Of a DNA stretch of 28,506 bases, positions 8,805-15,740 are shown in pieces. The stretch is from BRH-c25 sp964447145. Its GTDB lineage: Bacteria > Bacillota > Clostridia > Lutisporales > Lutisporaceae. Made by a program: the position numbers and the translations under genes. The notes below the pieces were generated by a model. That model searched no databases. It was not told the origin of the DNA and worked only from the letters and a program-made list of their open reading frames with translations. The stretch lies in assembly GCA_964447145.1 (NCBI GenBank), contig CAYURW010000027.1, positions 1-28,506 on the forward strand, in the 5' to 3' direction. The first letter of the stretch is position 1. Each line of letters opens with the position of its first letter.

Positions 8805-8871
8805 CAATTACAGCTCTGCATTAATATTATATAGTGTGGAGTTTTAATTTTTTGGGTTATAGCTGTAATTG
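8805..8871 (+). repeat. 11-bp inverted repeat upstream of the small membrane genes
   Basis: CAATTACAGCT (8805-8815) is an exact inverted copy of AGCTGTAATTG (8861-8871), with a 45-base AT-rich spacer. The right arm ends on the first G of the GGGGG ribosome binding site of the gene at 8883, so a hairpin could affect its translation. No T-run follows, so it is not an intrinsic terminator. Confidence 0.5.
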
Positions 8872-8882
8872 GGGGATTGAAG

Positions 8883-9038
8883 ATGAGATATACATTCAAA
8901 AGGTATGCGGGAGGCTTGTGCATAATTTTGTCTGTATTCCTGATTTCAAGATTTATGCCGCTGTTTTTATGGTATTTCATAATTGTTTCCATCGTTGCGG
9001 CAATCGGATATCTGCTGTACAACGGCTTGTTCATTTAG
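8883..9038 (+). CDS. Small membrane protein, 51 residues, unknown function
   Basis: The frame starts M-R-Y-T-F-K-R-Y, a basic, possibly amphipathic N-terminus, followed by two hydrophobic stretches (about residues 11-24 and 27-46) broken by R23-F-M-P26. A strong GGGGGATTGAAG Shine-Dalgarno region lies directly upstream. It is preceded by thiN and followed after 18 bases by another tiny hydrophobic gene with its own strong ribosome binding site. This is the place where Bacillus has spoVM, but the sequence is not the 26-residue SpoVM. I do not recognise the function. Coding status rests on the ribosome binding site, the membrane-protein composition and context. The overlapping + frame at 8834-9043 is poorer on each count. 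Confidence 0.65.
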   Translation: MRYTFKRYAGGLCIILSVFLISRFMPLFLWYFIIVSIVAAIGYLLYNGLFI

Positions 9039-9056
9039 TCTGAGGGGGGAAACGAT

Positions 9057-9209
9057 TTGAAATTTTTTAAAAAGAAAAAATTGATTGGTTTCCTGGCATT
9101 TTGCATAGGTTTGGGAATACTTTTTGCAATAATGATCCCTATGATAGGATGGATATTGTTTTCAGCGATATGTCTGCTTATCATTGGAGCCTTTCTCTTA
9201 AGGTGCTAA
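9057..9209 (+). CDS. Small membrane protein, 50 residues, unknown function
   Basis: It starts at TTG 9057, 7 bases after a GGGGGG Shine-Dalgarno sequence. The protein begins M-K-F-F-K-K-K-K, a strongly basic end, then two hydrophobic helices (about 9-27 and 30-48) separated by P28-M-I-G-W, and ends in L-R-C. The layout suggests a small two-helix hairpin with a cytoplasmic positive N-terminus (inference). It probably forms a pair with the gene at 8883. No catalytic residue is evident and I cannot name the family. A terminator shared with the 3' end of rpmB follows. Confidence 0.65.
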   Translation: MKFFKKKKLIGFLAFCIGLGILFAIMIPMIGWILFSAICLLIIGAFLLRC

Positions 9210-9221
9210 ATATTTGCATCG

Positions 9222-9249
9222 TAAAAAGACAAAAAGCGCACTTATGCGC
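9222..9249 (-). terminator. rpmB terminator (- strand)
   Basis: Read on the - strand, GCGCA-TAAG-TGCGC (9236-9249) is followed by TTTTTGTCTTTTT (9222-9235). The stem is short but the T-rich tail is long. It lies just past the rpmB stop. Confidence 0.7.
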
Positions 9250-9261
9250 CTTTGATCCGAA

Positions 9262-9287
9262 ACAAGGGGTTTCATAACCCTGTTTTT
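9262..9287 (+). terminator. Terminator for thiN and the small membrane genes (+ strand)
   Basis: ACAAGGGGTT (9262-9271) pairs imperfectly with AACCCTGT (9276-9283), followed by a T-run. The T-run reaches the last codons of rpmB. This gives a facing terminator for transcription arriving from thiN. Confidence 0.6.
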
Positions 9288-9478
9288 TATACTGCTCTCT
9301 GCACCTTGCCCGACCTTAAGCATCTAGTGCATACATGCAACCTCTGCGGAGCACCGTTTACTATTGCTCTGACAGTCCTGATGTTCGGAAGCCAGGTTCT
9401 GCGGCTGTGTCTGACGGAGTGGCTTATTTTGTTCCCGGAAACCATACCCTTGCCGCACACTTCACAATGTCTTGCCAT
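9287..9478 (-). CDS. rpmB: Large ribosomal subunit protein bL28
   Basis: bL28, 63 residues, begins M-A-R-H-C-E-V-C-G-K-G. Cysteines at 5, 8, 50 and 53 (C-x2-C and C-x2-C) mark the zinc-binding C+ form. I chose ATG at 9478 because AAGGAGGTG precedes it on the - strand; an upstream in-frame extension to 9583 has no family support. The gene points against its neighbours, as in Bacillus subtilis, where rpmB is also inverted between spoVM and yloU. It has its own terminator. An AT-rich region of 361 bases separates it from divergent asp23. Confidence 0.95.
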   Translation of the reverse strand: MARHCEVCGKGMVSGNKISHSVRHSRRTWLPNIRTVRAIVNGAPQRLHVCTRCLRSGKVQRAV

Positions 9479-9839
9479 GGAATACACCTCCTTCGGCAAT
9501 GAGTCCCAAATTACACAAATATTATCTAATTTAAGTATAATTCGTCTTATCATTTTTCTATTCAATAGATTAACAGGCTTCATAAAAACAAATATAGTTT
9601 AACACAAGATATTTCAAATGGCAATATATATGTTTTGGAGCAATCTGCTTATAAATTGCATGTTTAAATTGCCCACCATACAAATCTTTCTGTAAAATGT
9701 AGTTGATAAGAAAACATAGACAAGTGATTTGTATGAAGATAACTTGCCAACGTATACTTGACAGTAACATATTATACTTATTTATTGAACTATGCATGTT
9801 TTTCATATACAATAATAATAAAAAGCGGGAGGAGATCAA
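9479..9839. other. Gene-free divergent region between rpmB and asp23
   Basis: This 361-base AT-rich interval holds the rpmB ribosome binding site (just right of 9478, - strand) and the asp23 promoter (9785-9813) and ribosome binding site (GGGAGGAG before 9840). It also holds an exact 10-bp inverted repeat, CATACAAATC (9677-9686) with GATTTGTATG (9726-9735). An rpmB promoter must lie here, but I see no convincing -35/-10 pair for it. No coding frame has a plausible start signal. Confidence 0.6.
9785..9813 (+). promoter_or_regulatory. Sigma-A-type promoter of asp23-fakA-recG
   Basis: TTGAAC (9785-9790), a 17-base spacer, then TACAAT (9808-9813), close to the housekeeping consensus and 27 bases from the asp23 start. 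A separate TTGACA at 9758-9763 lacks a good -10 at the right distance. Confidence 0.65.
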
Positions 9840-10190
9840 ATGTCTGCCACTTACAGTACTCAGTATGGGGAAGTCAACATATCAGATGATGTATTGGCTA
9901 CAATTTCAGGACTCGCAGCTACTGAATGCTATGGACTGGTTGGAATGGCCAGCAAAAATGCAAAAGACGGCCTGGTTGAACTTCTAAAAAGGGACAACCT
10001 TGCAAAAGGCGTTAAGGTAACTGCGGAAGGTGAACAAATAAGCATTGATTTGTACATTGTTGTGGAATTCGGCACAAAAATATCAACTGTTGCTGATAAT
10101 ATAATAAGCAAAGTAAAATATACCGTAGAAAATTTGACCGGCCTTAAAGTCAGGAAAGTAAATATTAATGTACAGGGCGTAAGAGTATAA
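9840..10190 (+). CDS. Asp23/Gls24 family envelope stress protein (YloU type)
   Basis: A 116-residue Asp23/Gls24 domain protein: Y-G-E-V-N-I-S-D-D-V at the start, G-L-V-G-M-A near 40, and the C-terminal K-V-N-I-N-V-Q-G-V typical of the family. No signal peptide or membrane helix is present. Family members form cytoplasmic, often membrane-associated assemblies and are linked to envelope stress or lipid metabolism; the exact role is unsettled. It sits 22 bases before fakA, as yloU sits before yloV in Bacillus. Strong promoter and GGGAGGAG ribosome binding site. Confidence 0.9.
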   Translation: MSATYSTQYGEVNISDDVLATISGLAATECYGLVGMASKNAKDGLVELLKRDNLAKGVKVTAEGEQISIDLYIVVEFGTKISTVADNIISKVKYTVENLTGLKVRKVNINVQGVRV

Positions 10191-10212
10191 CTCTAATAAG
10201 GGGGAACAGAAC

Positions 10213-11838
10213 TTGTCAAAACGAATTATTGATGGTATACAGCTTAAAAATATGATAATGTCCGGTGCAAATAACCTGGAGAACAATAAAGAACTGATAA
10301 ACGCCTTAAACGTATTTCCTGTGCCCGATGGCGATACAGGTACCAACATGTCCCTGACAATGCAGTTTGCCGTGAAGGAGATCAAGGCGGCCGATGACTC
10401 CGAGGTATACACTATTGCAAGTGCAGTTGCAAATGGTTCACTTATGGGTGCAAGGGGCAATTCGGGGGTCATCCTTTCACAGATTTGGAGAGGTTTTGCA
10501 AAGGCCGTCAAAAATCAAAGGGAATTGGACGCAAAGGCTTTGGCCAATGCAATTATGGAGGGCTCCAACACTGCATATAAGGCAATAATGAAACCTACGG
10601 AGGGAACTATTCTTACTGTTATTCGGGAAACAGCGGAATATGCAATTAAAATTTCCAATAATTACGATGATAACCTGCTTTTTTTGGAAGAGATTATTGA
10701 AAAGGCAAATTCAGTGCTGAGCAAGACCCCAGACATGCTTCAGGTCCTCAAAAATGCCGGAGTTGTTGATGCGGGTGGAAAAGGACTTATATATATTTTT
10801 GAAGGAATGTATCAGGGCCTTAAGACGGGAGAACTGCTTGAACTGAAAAATTCTGCTGCAGTACCGGAAAAAAGAAGGAAAGACAGACCTGTTTTTGCAA
10901 AAGAGGACATCAGTTATTGTTATTGTACTGAGTTTCTTATAAAAGGCAGCGGGCTGATACCTGAAAAGTACAGAGATGAAATATCGGATTTCGGGGATTC
11001 ATTGCTGGTGGTTGGGGATGAAAATCTGCTTAAAGTTCATATACACACCAATAACCCCGGTGGGGTGCTTGAATTGGCCCTTGCTCACGGGGAACTTTCC
11101 AAAATAAAAATTGACAATATGAGAGAGCAGCATAATGAATTATTGTTTGATGAAGAGGCTGTGAGCGCTGCCAAGTCTGAGGAGAAATACGGAGCTGTGG
11201 CTGTTGCATCGGGAGATGGTATTTCAGATATATTCAGGGATCTGGGCGCAAATGTGATAATAGAAGGCGGCCAAACAAATAATCCCAGCACAGAGGACAT
11301 ATTGAACAGTGTGAACAGGGTCAATGCGGAAACTGTATTTGTTTTTCCCAATAACAGCAATATAATACTTGCCGCGAATCAGGCAAAAACTCTGTCAGAA
11401 AAAAACATTGCAGTAATACCAACTAAAACTATTCCTCAAGGAATATCAGCAATTATGGCTCTCGATCATGACAAAAGCGTAGAGGAAAATTGCATAAAGC
11501 TTGAAAAGGCCATTGGCAGTGTGAAGTCCGGGCTTATAACATATTCTGTACGGGATTCCAATTACGACGGTATAAATATAGAGGAAGGCAATATTATAGG
11601 AATAGCTGACGGGAAAATAAGCGGGGTAGGCAGTGATATTATTGAGGTAAGTCTCAAAATACTTGAAGACATGGTCGACGAAAATTCTTCGCTAATTTCT
11701 TTGTATTACGGCATAGATGTTACTGAGGACGAGGCACAGAAGCTGAAAGAAGAGATTGGCAAGGTTTATAGTGAGTGCGAGATTGAAGTGCATTCCGGCG
11801 GGCAGCCGCTGTATTATTATATACTCTCGGTTGAATAA
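10213..11838 (+). CDS. fakA: Fatty acid kinase subunit A (DhaL plus DegV-like fusion, YloV)
   Basis: A 541-residue FakA/YloV protein. The N-terminal DhaL (dihydroxyacetone kinase L-like) domain spans about 1-200 and carries the ATP/Mg motif P-D-G-D-T-G-T-N at 38-45 with Asp39 and Asp41, and G-A-R-G-N-S-G-V. A middle domain and a C-terminal region (about 310-541) follow. FakA phosphorylates fatty acids held by a FakB (DegV-type) partner, feeding exogenous acids to PlsY/PlsX; no fakB is in the window. The start is TTG 10213 after AGGGGGAACAG. It is co-transcribed with asp23, and recG follows after 18 bases. Confidence 0.92.
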   Translation: MSKRIIDGIQLKNMIMSGANNLENNKELINALNVFPVPDGDTGTNMSLTMQFAVKEIKAADDSEVYTIASAVANGSLMGARGNSGVILSQIWRGFAKAVKNQRELDAKALANAIMEGSNTAYKAIMKPTEGTILTVIRETAEYAIKISNNYDDNLLFLEEIIEKANSVLSKTPDMLQVLKNAGVVDAGGKGLIYIFEGMYQGLKTGELLELKNSAAVPEKRRKDRPVFAKEDISYCYCTEFLIKGSGLIPEKYRDEISDFGDSLLVVGDENLLKVHIHTNNPGGVLELALAHGELSKIKIDNMREQHNELLFDEEAVSAAKSEEKYGAVAVASGDGISDIFRDLGANVIIEGGQTNNPSTEDILNSVNRVNAETVFVFPNNSNIILAANQAKTLSEKNIAVIPTKTIPQGISAIMALDHDKSVEENCIKLEKAIGSVKSGLITYSVRDSNYDGINIEEGNIIGIADGKISGVGSDIIEVSLKILEDMVDENSSLISLYYGIDVTEDEAQKLKEEIGKVYSECEIEVHSGGQPLYYYILSVE

Positions 11839-11856
11839 TTATCAGGGGATGTACCA

Positions 11857-13920
11857 ATGAATGTTTTAGATGTTTCCATACAGAGCTTAAAAGGAATAGG
11901 ACCGGTAAAGGCCAAGCTTTTCAGCAAGCTTGGCCTATGTACTTTGGAGGATTTGCTGCAGTACTACCCCAGATATTATAAGGACAAGAGCAAAATAACA
12001 AAAATAGAGGATATCAGACCTGACTCCTATTACACAATAAGTGTGACCGTTTCAGGGAAACCTTCTGAGGTACGGACTAAAAGCAGGCTGACCATAACAA
12101 AACTGCCTGTATCTGACGAAACAGGCAAAATAATTGCGGTATGGTTCAATAATAGATTCATAAAAAGCGCCTTTCGGGAAGGTGATAATATTATTATGTA
12201 CGGTAAAGCAAAACTGATAGGGAGAGATATTGTCATAGAGACTCCGGAGTATGAGAAAGCCTCTCCGGGAGAAAGCATAAATCTGATGAGGATTGCCCCA
12301 TACTATTCACTTACGGAGGGTTTGACCCAAAGGGATATTAGAAAAGCTGTCCGGGAAGCATTGAAATTCGCAGGAGAAAAGCTGCAGGATGTATTTCCGG
12401 AAGAACTGCGGAAAACATACGGGTTGGCGGAGGTTAACTTCTGTACAAATAATATACATTTTCCAGAATCCATAGATAAACTTGAACTTGCAAGAAAAAG
12501 ATTCGTGTTCGAGGAATTTTTCATGTTCCAATCGGGTTTTGTGCACTTAAAAAGAATGAACAATAAAGATGAGGAAGGTATATGTTTTGACAAAACAACG
12601 GACATTTATCAGTTTATCCAAGAGCTGCCCTTCAGGTTAACCTCTGCTCAGGATAGGGTATTTGAGGAGGTCAGCAGAGATATGGAGAGTCCGACTCCAA
12701 TGAACAGATTGGTGCAAGGGGATGTAGGCTCCGGTAAAACAGCCATTGCCGCCCTTGCGTTATATAAATGTGTGAGAAGCGGATATCAGGGAGCTATGAT
12801 GGCACCGACAGAAATACTTGCCCAGCAGCATATGCAGACACTTTCCCTGTTATTCAGGGATACAGGGATAACCGTTGGTCTGATCAAGGGAAGCATGACC
12901 GCTAAAGAAAAAGAAGCAATACAAAAAAAGGTGCTTGCTGGAGAGGTCAAAGTACTAATAGGCACCCATGCATTGATACAAAACAGTTTGTGCTTCGATA
13001 AACTGGGATTGGTAATCACCGACGAACAGCACAGATTTGGTGTGAGACAACGTTCTTTGCTGCTTTCAAAAGGGAATAATCCTGATATGCTTGTAATGAC
13101 AGCGACTCCCATACCGAGGACTCTTGCGCTAATTGTTTATGGCGATCTGAATGTGTCAGTTATAGATGAAATGCCCCCGGGCAGAAAAAAGGTTGAAACA
13201 TATTTTATTGATTCCTTCAAGAAGGAAAGGCTTATGGGTTTTGTCAGGAAGCATCTTGATTCTGGACGGCAGGCATATTTTGTATGTCCTCTGGTAGAAG
13301 AATCCGAGAAGCTGGAGCTTGCCTCCGTATCGGAGTACAGTGAAAGGATAAAAAATCAGTATTTTAATAAATATAGGGTGGGAATTCTTCATGGGAAAAT
13401 GAAGGCTGATGAAAAGAATGAAGTAATGGAGGGCTTCCGGGAAAAGAAAATACAGGTGCTTGTATCTACTACAGTGATCGAAGTCGGGGTAAACATCCCC
13501 AATGCTACAATTATGGTGGTTGAGGATGCCGAAAGATATGGAATGGCCCAATTGCATCAATTAAGAGGAAGGGTTGGAAGAGGAGAGCAGCAATCCTATT
13601 GCATACTTATTTCCGACACGGATAATGAGACAGCCCTTGAAAGGCTCAGATACATGACAAAAACCGAAAACGGCTTTGAGGTGGCAGAGAAGGATATGGA
13701 GCTCCGGGGAAGCGGGGAGATGCTGGGGCAGAGACAGCATGGGCTGCCTGGCTTCAAGCTGGCTGACATTTTTAGAGATGTGAAGCTTCTTAAGCTTTCA
13801 AGGGAGGCTGTGGAATATATATACGAAAACAATAGGCTGCAGGATGCCGGGTATGGGAAGATGAAAGCCATATTAGACGACAGGTTCCGTAAAGTGCTGG
13901 AGGAAATATCGCTGAACTAA
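11857..13920 (+). CDS. recG: ATP-dependent DNA helicase RecG
   Basis: RecG remodels stalled replication forks and branch-migrates Holliday junctions. The 687-residue protein is full length. An N-terminal helix-hairpin and OB-type wedge domain (about 1-190) precedes helicase domain 1 with Walker A G-D-V-G-S-G-K-T at 288-295 and the D-E-Q-H box at 389-392. Then come T-A-T-P-I-P-R-T-L and helicase domain 2 with V-I-E-V-G-V-N, Q-L-R-G-R-V-G-R-G and the RecG-typical R-G-S-G-E-M-L-G. GGGGATG precedes the ATG. It closes the asp23 operon; I see only a weak stem-loop after it, not a clear terminator. Confidence 0.97.
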   Translation: MNVLDVSIQSLKGIGPVKAKLFSKLGLCTLEDLLQYYPRYYKDKSKITKIEDIRPDSYYTISVTVSGKPSEVRTKSRLTITKLPVSDETGKIIAVWFNNRFIKSAFREGDNIIMYGKAKLIGRDIVIETPEYEKASPGESINLMRIAPYYSLTEGLTQRDIRKAVREALKFAGEKLQDVFPEELRKTYGLAEVNFCTNNIHFPESIDKLELARKRFVFEEFFMFQSGFVHLKRMNNKDEEGICFDKTTDIYQFIQELPFRLTSAQDRVFEEVSRDMESPTPMNRLVQGDVGSGKTAIAALALYKCVRSGYQGAMMAPTEILAQQHMQTLSLLFRDTGITVGLIKGSMTAKEKEAIQKKVLAGEVKVLIGTHALIQNSLCFDKLGLVITDEQHRFGVRQRSLLLSKGNNPDMLVMTATPIPRTLALIVYGDLNVSVIDEMPPGRKKVETYFIDSFKKERLMGFVRKHLDSGRQAYFVCPLVEESEKLELASVSEYSERIKNQYFNKYRVGILHGKMKADEKNEVMEGFREKKIQVLVSTTVIEVGVNIPNATIMVVEDAERYGMAQLHQLRGRVGRGEQQSYCILISDTDNETALERLRYMTKTENGFEVAEKDMELRGSGEMLGQRQHGLPGFKLADIFRDVKLLKLSREAVEYIYENNRLQDAGYGKMKAILDDRFRKVLEEISLN

Positions 13921-13950
13921 AGCCACCTTTGTTCTAACAAAAATTACAAA

Positions 13951-13979
13951 GTTTAAAAAATACTAATCTGTACATATTA
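13951..13979 (+). promoter_or_regulatory. Sigma-G-like forespore promoter of the SASP gene
   Basis: GTTTA (13951-13955), 17 bases, then CATATTA (13973-13979). The -10 fits the known sigma-G consensus CATNHTA exactly, and the -35 matches 4 of 5 positions of GHATR. It lies 31 bases upstream of the SASP start. Confidence 0.55.
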
Positions 13980-14010
13980 ATATTAGCAAACCAAACAGGA
14001 GGTGCTACAT

Positions 14011-14220
14011 ATGCAAAGAAGTACTACATCGAACAGAAGCTTGATCCCGGAAGCAAGAGCTGCATTGAAAACCTTCAGGGACCAGGTTGCAACTGAATTA
14101 GGAACAGATTTTACAGGCTATAATGGCGATAAAACATCCTGGGAATGCGGCCAGGTTGGCGGAGAAATGGTTAGAAGAATGATTGAACAAGCAGAAAAAA
14201 GCATGTCAGGAAGAAGATAA
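14011..14220 (+). CDS. Small acid-soluble spore protein, alpha/beta type
   Basis: A 69-residue spore DNA-binding protein of the clostridial alpha/beta SASP type. Hallmarks are L-I-P-E-A near residue 11, T-E-L-G at 28-31, Y-N-G-D at 37-40 and C-G-Q-V-G-G-E-M-V at 46-54. Such proteins coat DNA in the forespore and are degraded at germination by the protease GPR. At the usual GPR site (E-I/V-A-S-E) this protein reads D-Q-V-A-T-E, so the residue before the cut is Gln25 rather than Glu. The start is ATG 14011, after AGGAGGTG; GTG 14002 overlaps that site. Monocistronic: own promoter and strong terminator. Confidence 0.92.
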   Translation: MQRSTTSNRSLIPEARAALKTFRDQVATELGTDFTGYNGDKTSWECGQVGGEMVRRMIEQAEKSMSGRR

Positions 14221-14229
14221 GCAACAAAA

Positions 14230-14258
14230 GGCGTTGGCGATGAACCAACGCCCTTTTT
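14230..14258 (+). terminator. SASP gene terminator
   Basis: GGCGTTGG (14230-14237), a 7-base loop, CCAACGCC (14245-14252), then CTTTTT. A preceding A-run lets it work partly in both directions. Confidence 0.9.
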
Positions 14259-14528
14259 ATTAGCTGTATCGCATTTTTTCGCTTTAGCGAAAAAATACTG
14301 ATGACAATACTTTAACATTATGCTAAAGTGATTGACACCAGTATCGGGAGAGGAGAAATTGAAGGAAGAGCTCTATGGGGAATTATAGTTACAATTAACT
14401 AATATCCCTAATAAATATGGTGTTCAATTTATTTTTTTTTATTCAATTTTTATTAACAAAAATACGGAAACAATCTGGATTATGGGGAATTATGGAGGGC
14501 ATTAAGCTACAATTCTAAAAAAGTAACA

Positions 14529-14612
14529 ACATAAAATATGTTTTTGTAAAACAATGGTGCATATGCTAAAATAAAATTGAATCATTGCTGTACAATAATA
14601 CATAAAATATGT
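14529..14612 (+). repeat. Two identical 13-base near-palindromes flanking the rsmD promoter
   Basis: ACATAAAATATGT occurs at 14529-14541 and 14600-14612. Each copy has 5-base inverted arms (ACATA/TATGT) around AAA. The copies are 71 bases apart, about seven helical turns, and bracket the predicted promoter. This is the layout expected of operator half-sites, but AT-rich sequence can produce it by chance. Confidence 0.45.
14544..14572 (+). promoter_or_regulatory. Predicted promoter of rsmD-coaD-coiled-coil operon
   Basis: TTGTAA (14544-14549), 17 bases, TAAAAT (14567-14572). It matches 4 of 6 and 5 of 6 positions of the housekeeping consensus and would give a leader of about 95 bases before rsmD. 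Confidence 0.5.
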
Positions 14613-14673
14613 GCAGGCCTGTTTGCAGGAATATTCTATGACGGACGGTACCACTTGATAAGGAGGTAATTTT

Positions 14674-15249
14674 TTGCGGGTTATCGCGGGAAAGTATAAG
14701 GGAAGGGGCCTGTGCAGCATTAAAGGTATTGATATCAGGCCTACCTCGGATATGGTCAAAGAATCACTTTTCAACATACTTGGAGATGCGGTAATTGACA
14801 GCAGATTTCTTGATTTGTTCGGAGGGACAGGCGGGGTAGGAATAGAAGCTTTAAGCCGCGGAGCTGAACATGCAGTATTCATAGATGCAAGTACAAAGAG
14901 TATAAAGGTGCTTAAAGAAAACCTTAACAACCTTGGAATAAAAGAGGAGGCCGAGGTTTTCAATACTGAATATTCAACTGCAATCAACAAACTGGATAAG
15001 TATAACAAGAAATTTGATATAATATTTATTGATCCTCCTTATGGTATCGGAATTGCCGAATCAGCCCTGGAATTAATCGAAAAGAGCGCAGTGCTTTCGC
15101 AATCCGGCCTTATAATAGTTGAGCATGATTCAAAACATAATATGCCGGAGGGAATTGGCAAACAATATAAATATCGCACTAAGCAGTATGGAAATACCGC
15201 TTTATCTTTTTACAAAATCGACTTACAGATGCAACAAAGGGAGGAATGA
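14674..15249 (+). CDS. rsmD: 16S rRNA (guanine-966-N2)-methyltransferase
   Basis: RsmD methylates N2 of G966 in 16S rRNA using SAM. The 191-residue Rossmann protein begins M-R-V-I-A-G-K-Y-K-G. It has the SAM motif L-F-G-G-T-G-G-V-G-I-E-A-L near residues 48-60 and the catalytic D-P-P-Y at 120-123, the N6/N2-type methyltransferase signature. The start is TTG 14674, 7 bases after AAGGAGG. It directly precedes coaD, a pairing widely conserved in Firmicutes. Confidence 0.95.
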   Translation: MRVIAGKYKGRGLCSIKGIDIRPTSDMVKESLFNILGDAVIDSRFLDLFGGTGGVGIEALSRGAEHAVFIDASTKSIKVLKENLNNLGIKEEAEVFNTEYSTAINKLDKYNKKFDIIFIDPPYGIGIAESALELIEKSAVLSQSGLIIVEHDSKHNMPEGIGKQYKYRTKQYGNTALSFYKIDLQMQQREE

Positions 15250-15251
15250 GT

Positions 15252-15728
15252 TTGAGGATAGCAGTCTGCCCCGGAAGCTTTGACCCGGCTACCAACGGAC
15301 ACATAGATATTATAGAAAGATCGGCAAAGCTTTTCGACAAGGTAATAGTTGCAGTATTGAACAACCCCAATAAACAACCTCTTTTTTCTGTGGAAGAAAG
15401 GGTTGAAATACTGAAAATGGCATGCAGTTCTATGGAGAATGTAGAGGTTGACAGCTTTTCAGGTCTACTGACGGAATATGCAAAAAGCAGGAATGCCAAT
15501 GTGATCGTAAAGGGGTTAAGGGCTGTGTCAGACTTTGAATATGAACTTCAGATGGCCTTAATGAACAAAAAACTTAACCCGGGAATTGAAACGGTATTTA
15601 TTATGACAAGCAGCAAGTATTCATACTTAAGCTCCAACATTGTTAAAGAGGTGGCACGGTTTGGAGGCTGCATAAAAGGCCTGGTACCGGAAATTATTGA
15701 GGACGAAATATATAAAAGATTTAGATAG
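15252..15728 (+). CDS. coaD: Phosphopantetheine adenylyltransferase
   Basis: CoaD joins ATP and 4'-phosphopantetheine to form dephospho-CoA, the penultimate step of coenzyme A synthesis. The protein is 158 residues from TTG 15252 and begins M-R-I-A-V-C-P-G-S-F-D-P, with the nucleotidyltransferase T/H-x-G-H box as T-N-G-H and S-S-x-I-V-K-E-V near 127. I prefer TTG 15252 over ATG 15246: GGGAGG at 15239-15244 is 7 bases from the TTG but only 1 from the ATG, and family members begin at this point. The frame with ATG 15246 would overlap rsmD by four bases. CoA feeds the acyl-carrier chemistry encoded downstream. Confidence 0.94.
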   Translation: MRIAVCPGSFDPATNGHIDIIERSAKLFDKVIVAVLNNPNKQPLFSVEERVEILKMACSSMENVEVDSFSGLLTEYAKSRNANVIVKGLRAVSDFEYELQMALMNKKLNPGIETVFIMTSSKYSYLSSNIVKEVARFGGCIKGLVPEIIEDEIYKRFR

Positions 15729-15740
15729 GAGGTTGATTTT

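Larger units (their letters stand above)
14259..14673. other. Gene-free region upstream of rsmD with palindromes and repeats
   Basis: 415 bases with no convincing gene. Contents, left to right: a perfect 10-bp hairpin (ATTTTTTCGC at 14273-14282 with GCGAAAAAAT at 14287-14296); a 21-base near-palindrome centred on 14319 (ACTTTA at 14309 to TAAAGT at 14329); an 8-codon TTG frame at 14359-14388 behind GGGAG, too short to call; a direct repeat TATGGGGAATTAT (14374-14386 and 14481-14493); two copies of ACATAAAATATGT; a promoter-like pair (14544-14572); and the rsmD ribosome binding site AAGGAGG. Confidence 0.6.

Noticed and set aside
8834..9043. 69-codon + strand frame overlapping the first small membrane gene
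   Set aside because: It lacks a ribosome binding site at its start and is a shifted reading of the same bases; the 8883 frame has a strong one and a coherent membrane-protein pattern.
9252..9602. 116-codon + strand frame across rpmB
   Set aside because: Antisense to bL28, whose cysteine pattern and ribosome binding site fix the coding strand.
9758..9763. Perfect TTGACA as the asp23 -35 element
   Set aside because: No reasonable -10 lies 16-18 bases downstream; the TTGAAC/TACAAT pair at 9785-9813 fits better.
14359..14388. Eight-codon leader peptide frame (TTG start) after GGGAG
   Set aside because: Too short to support, far from the next gene, and partly made of the direct repeat; chance is likely.
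14502..15008. 168-codon - strand frame over the rsmD 5' end and its upstream region
   Set aside because: Most of it is antisense to rsmD, which has complete methyltransferase motifs; no Shine-Dalgarno and no recognisable domain.
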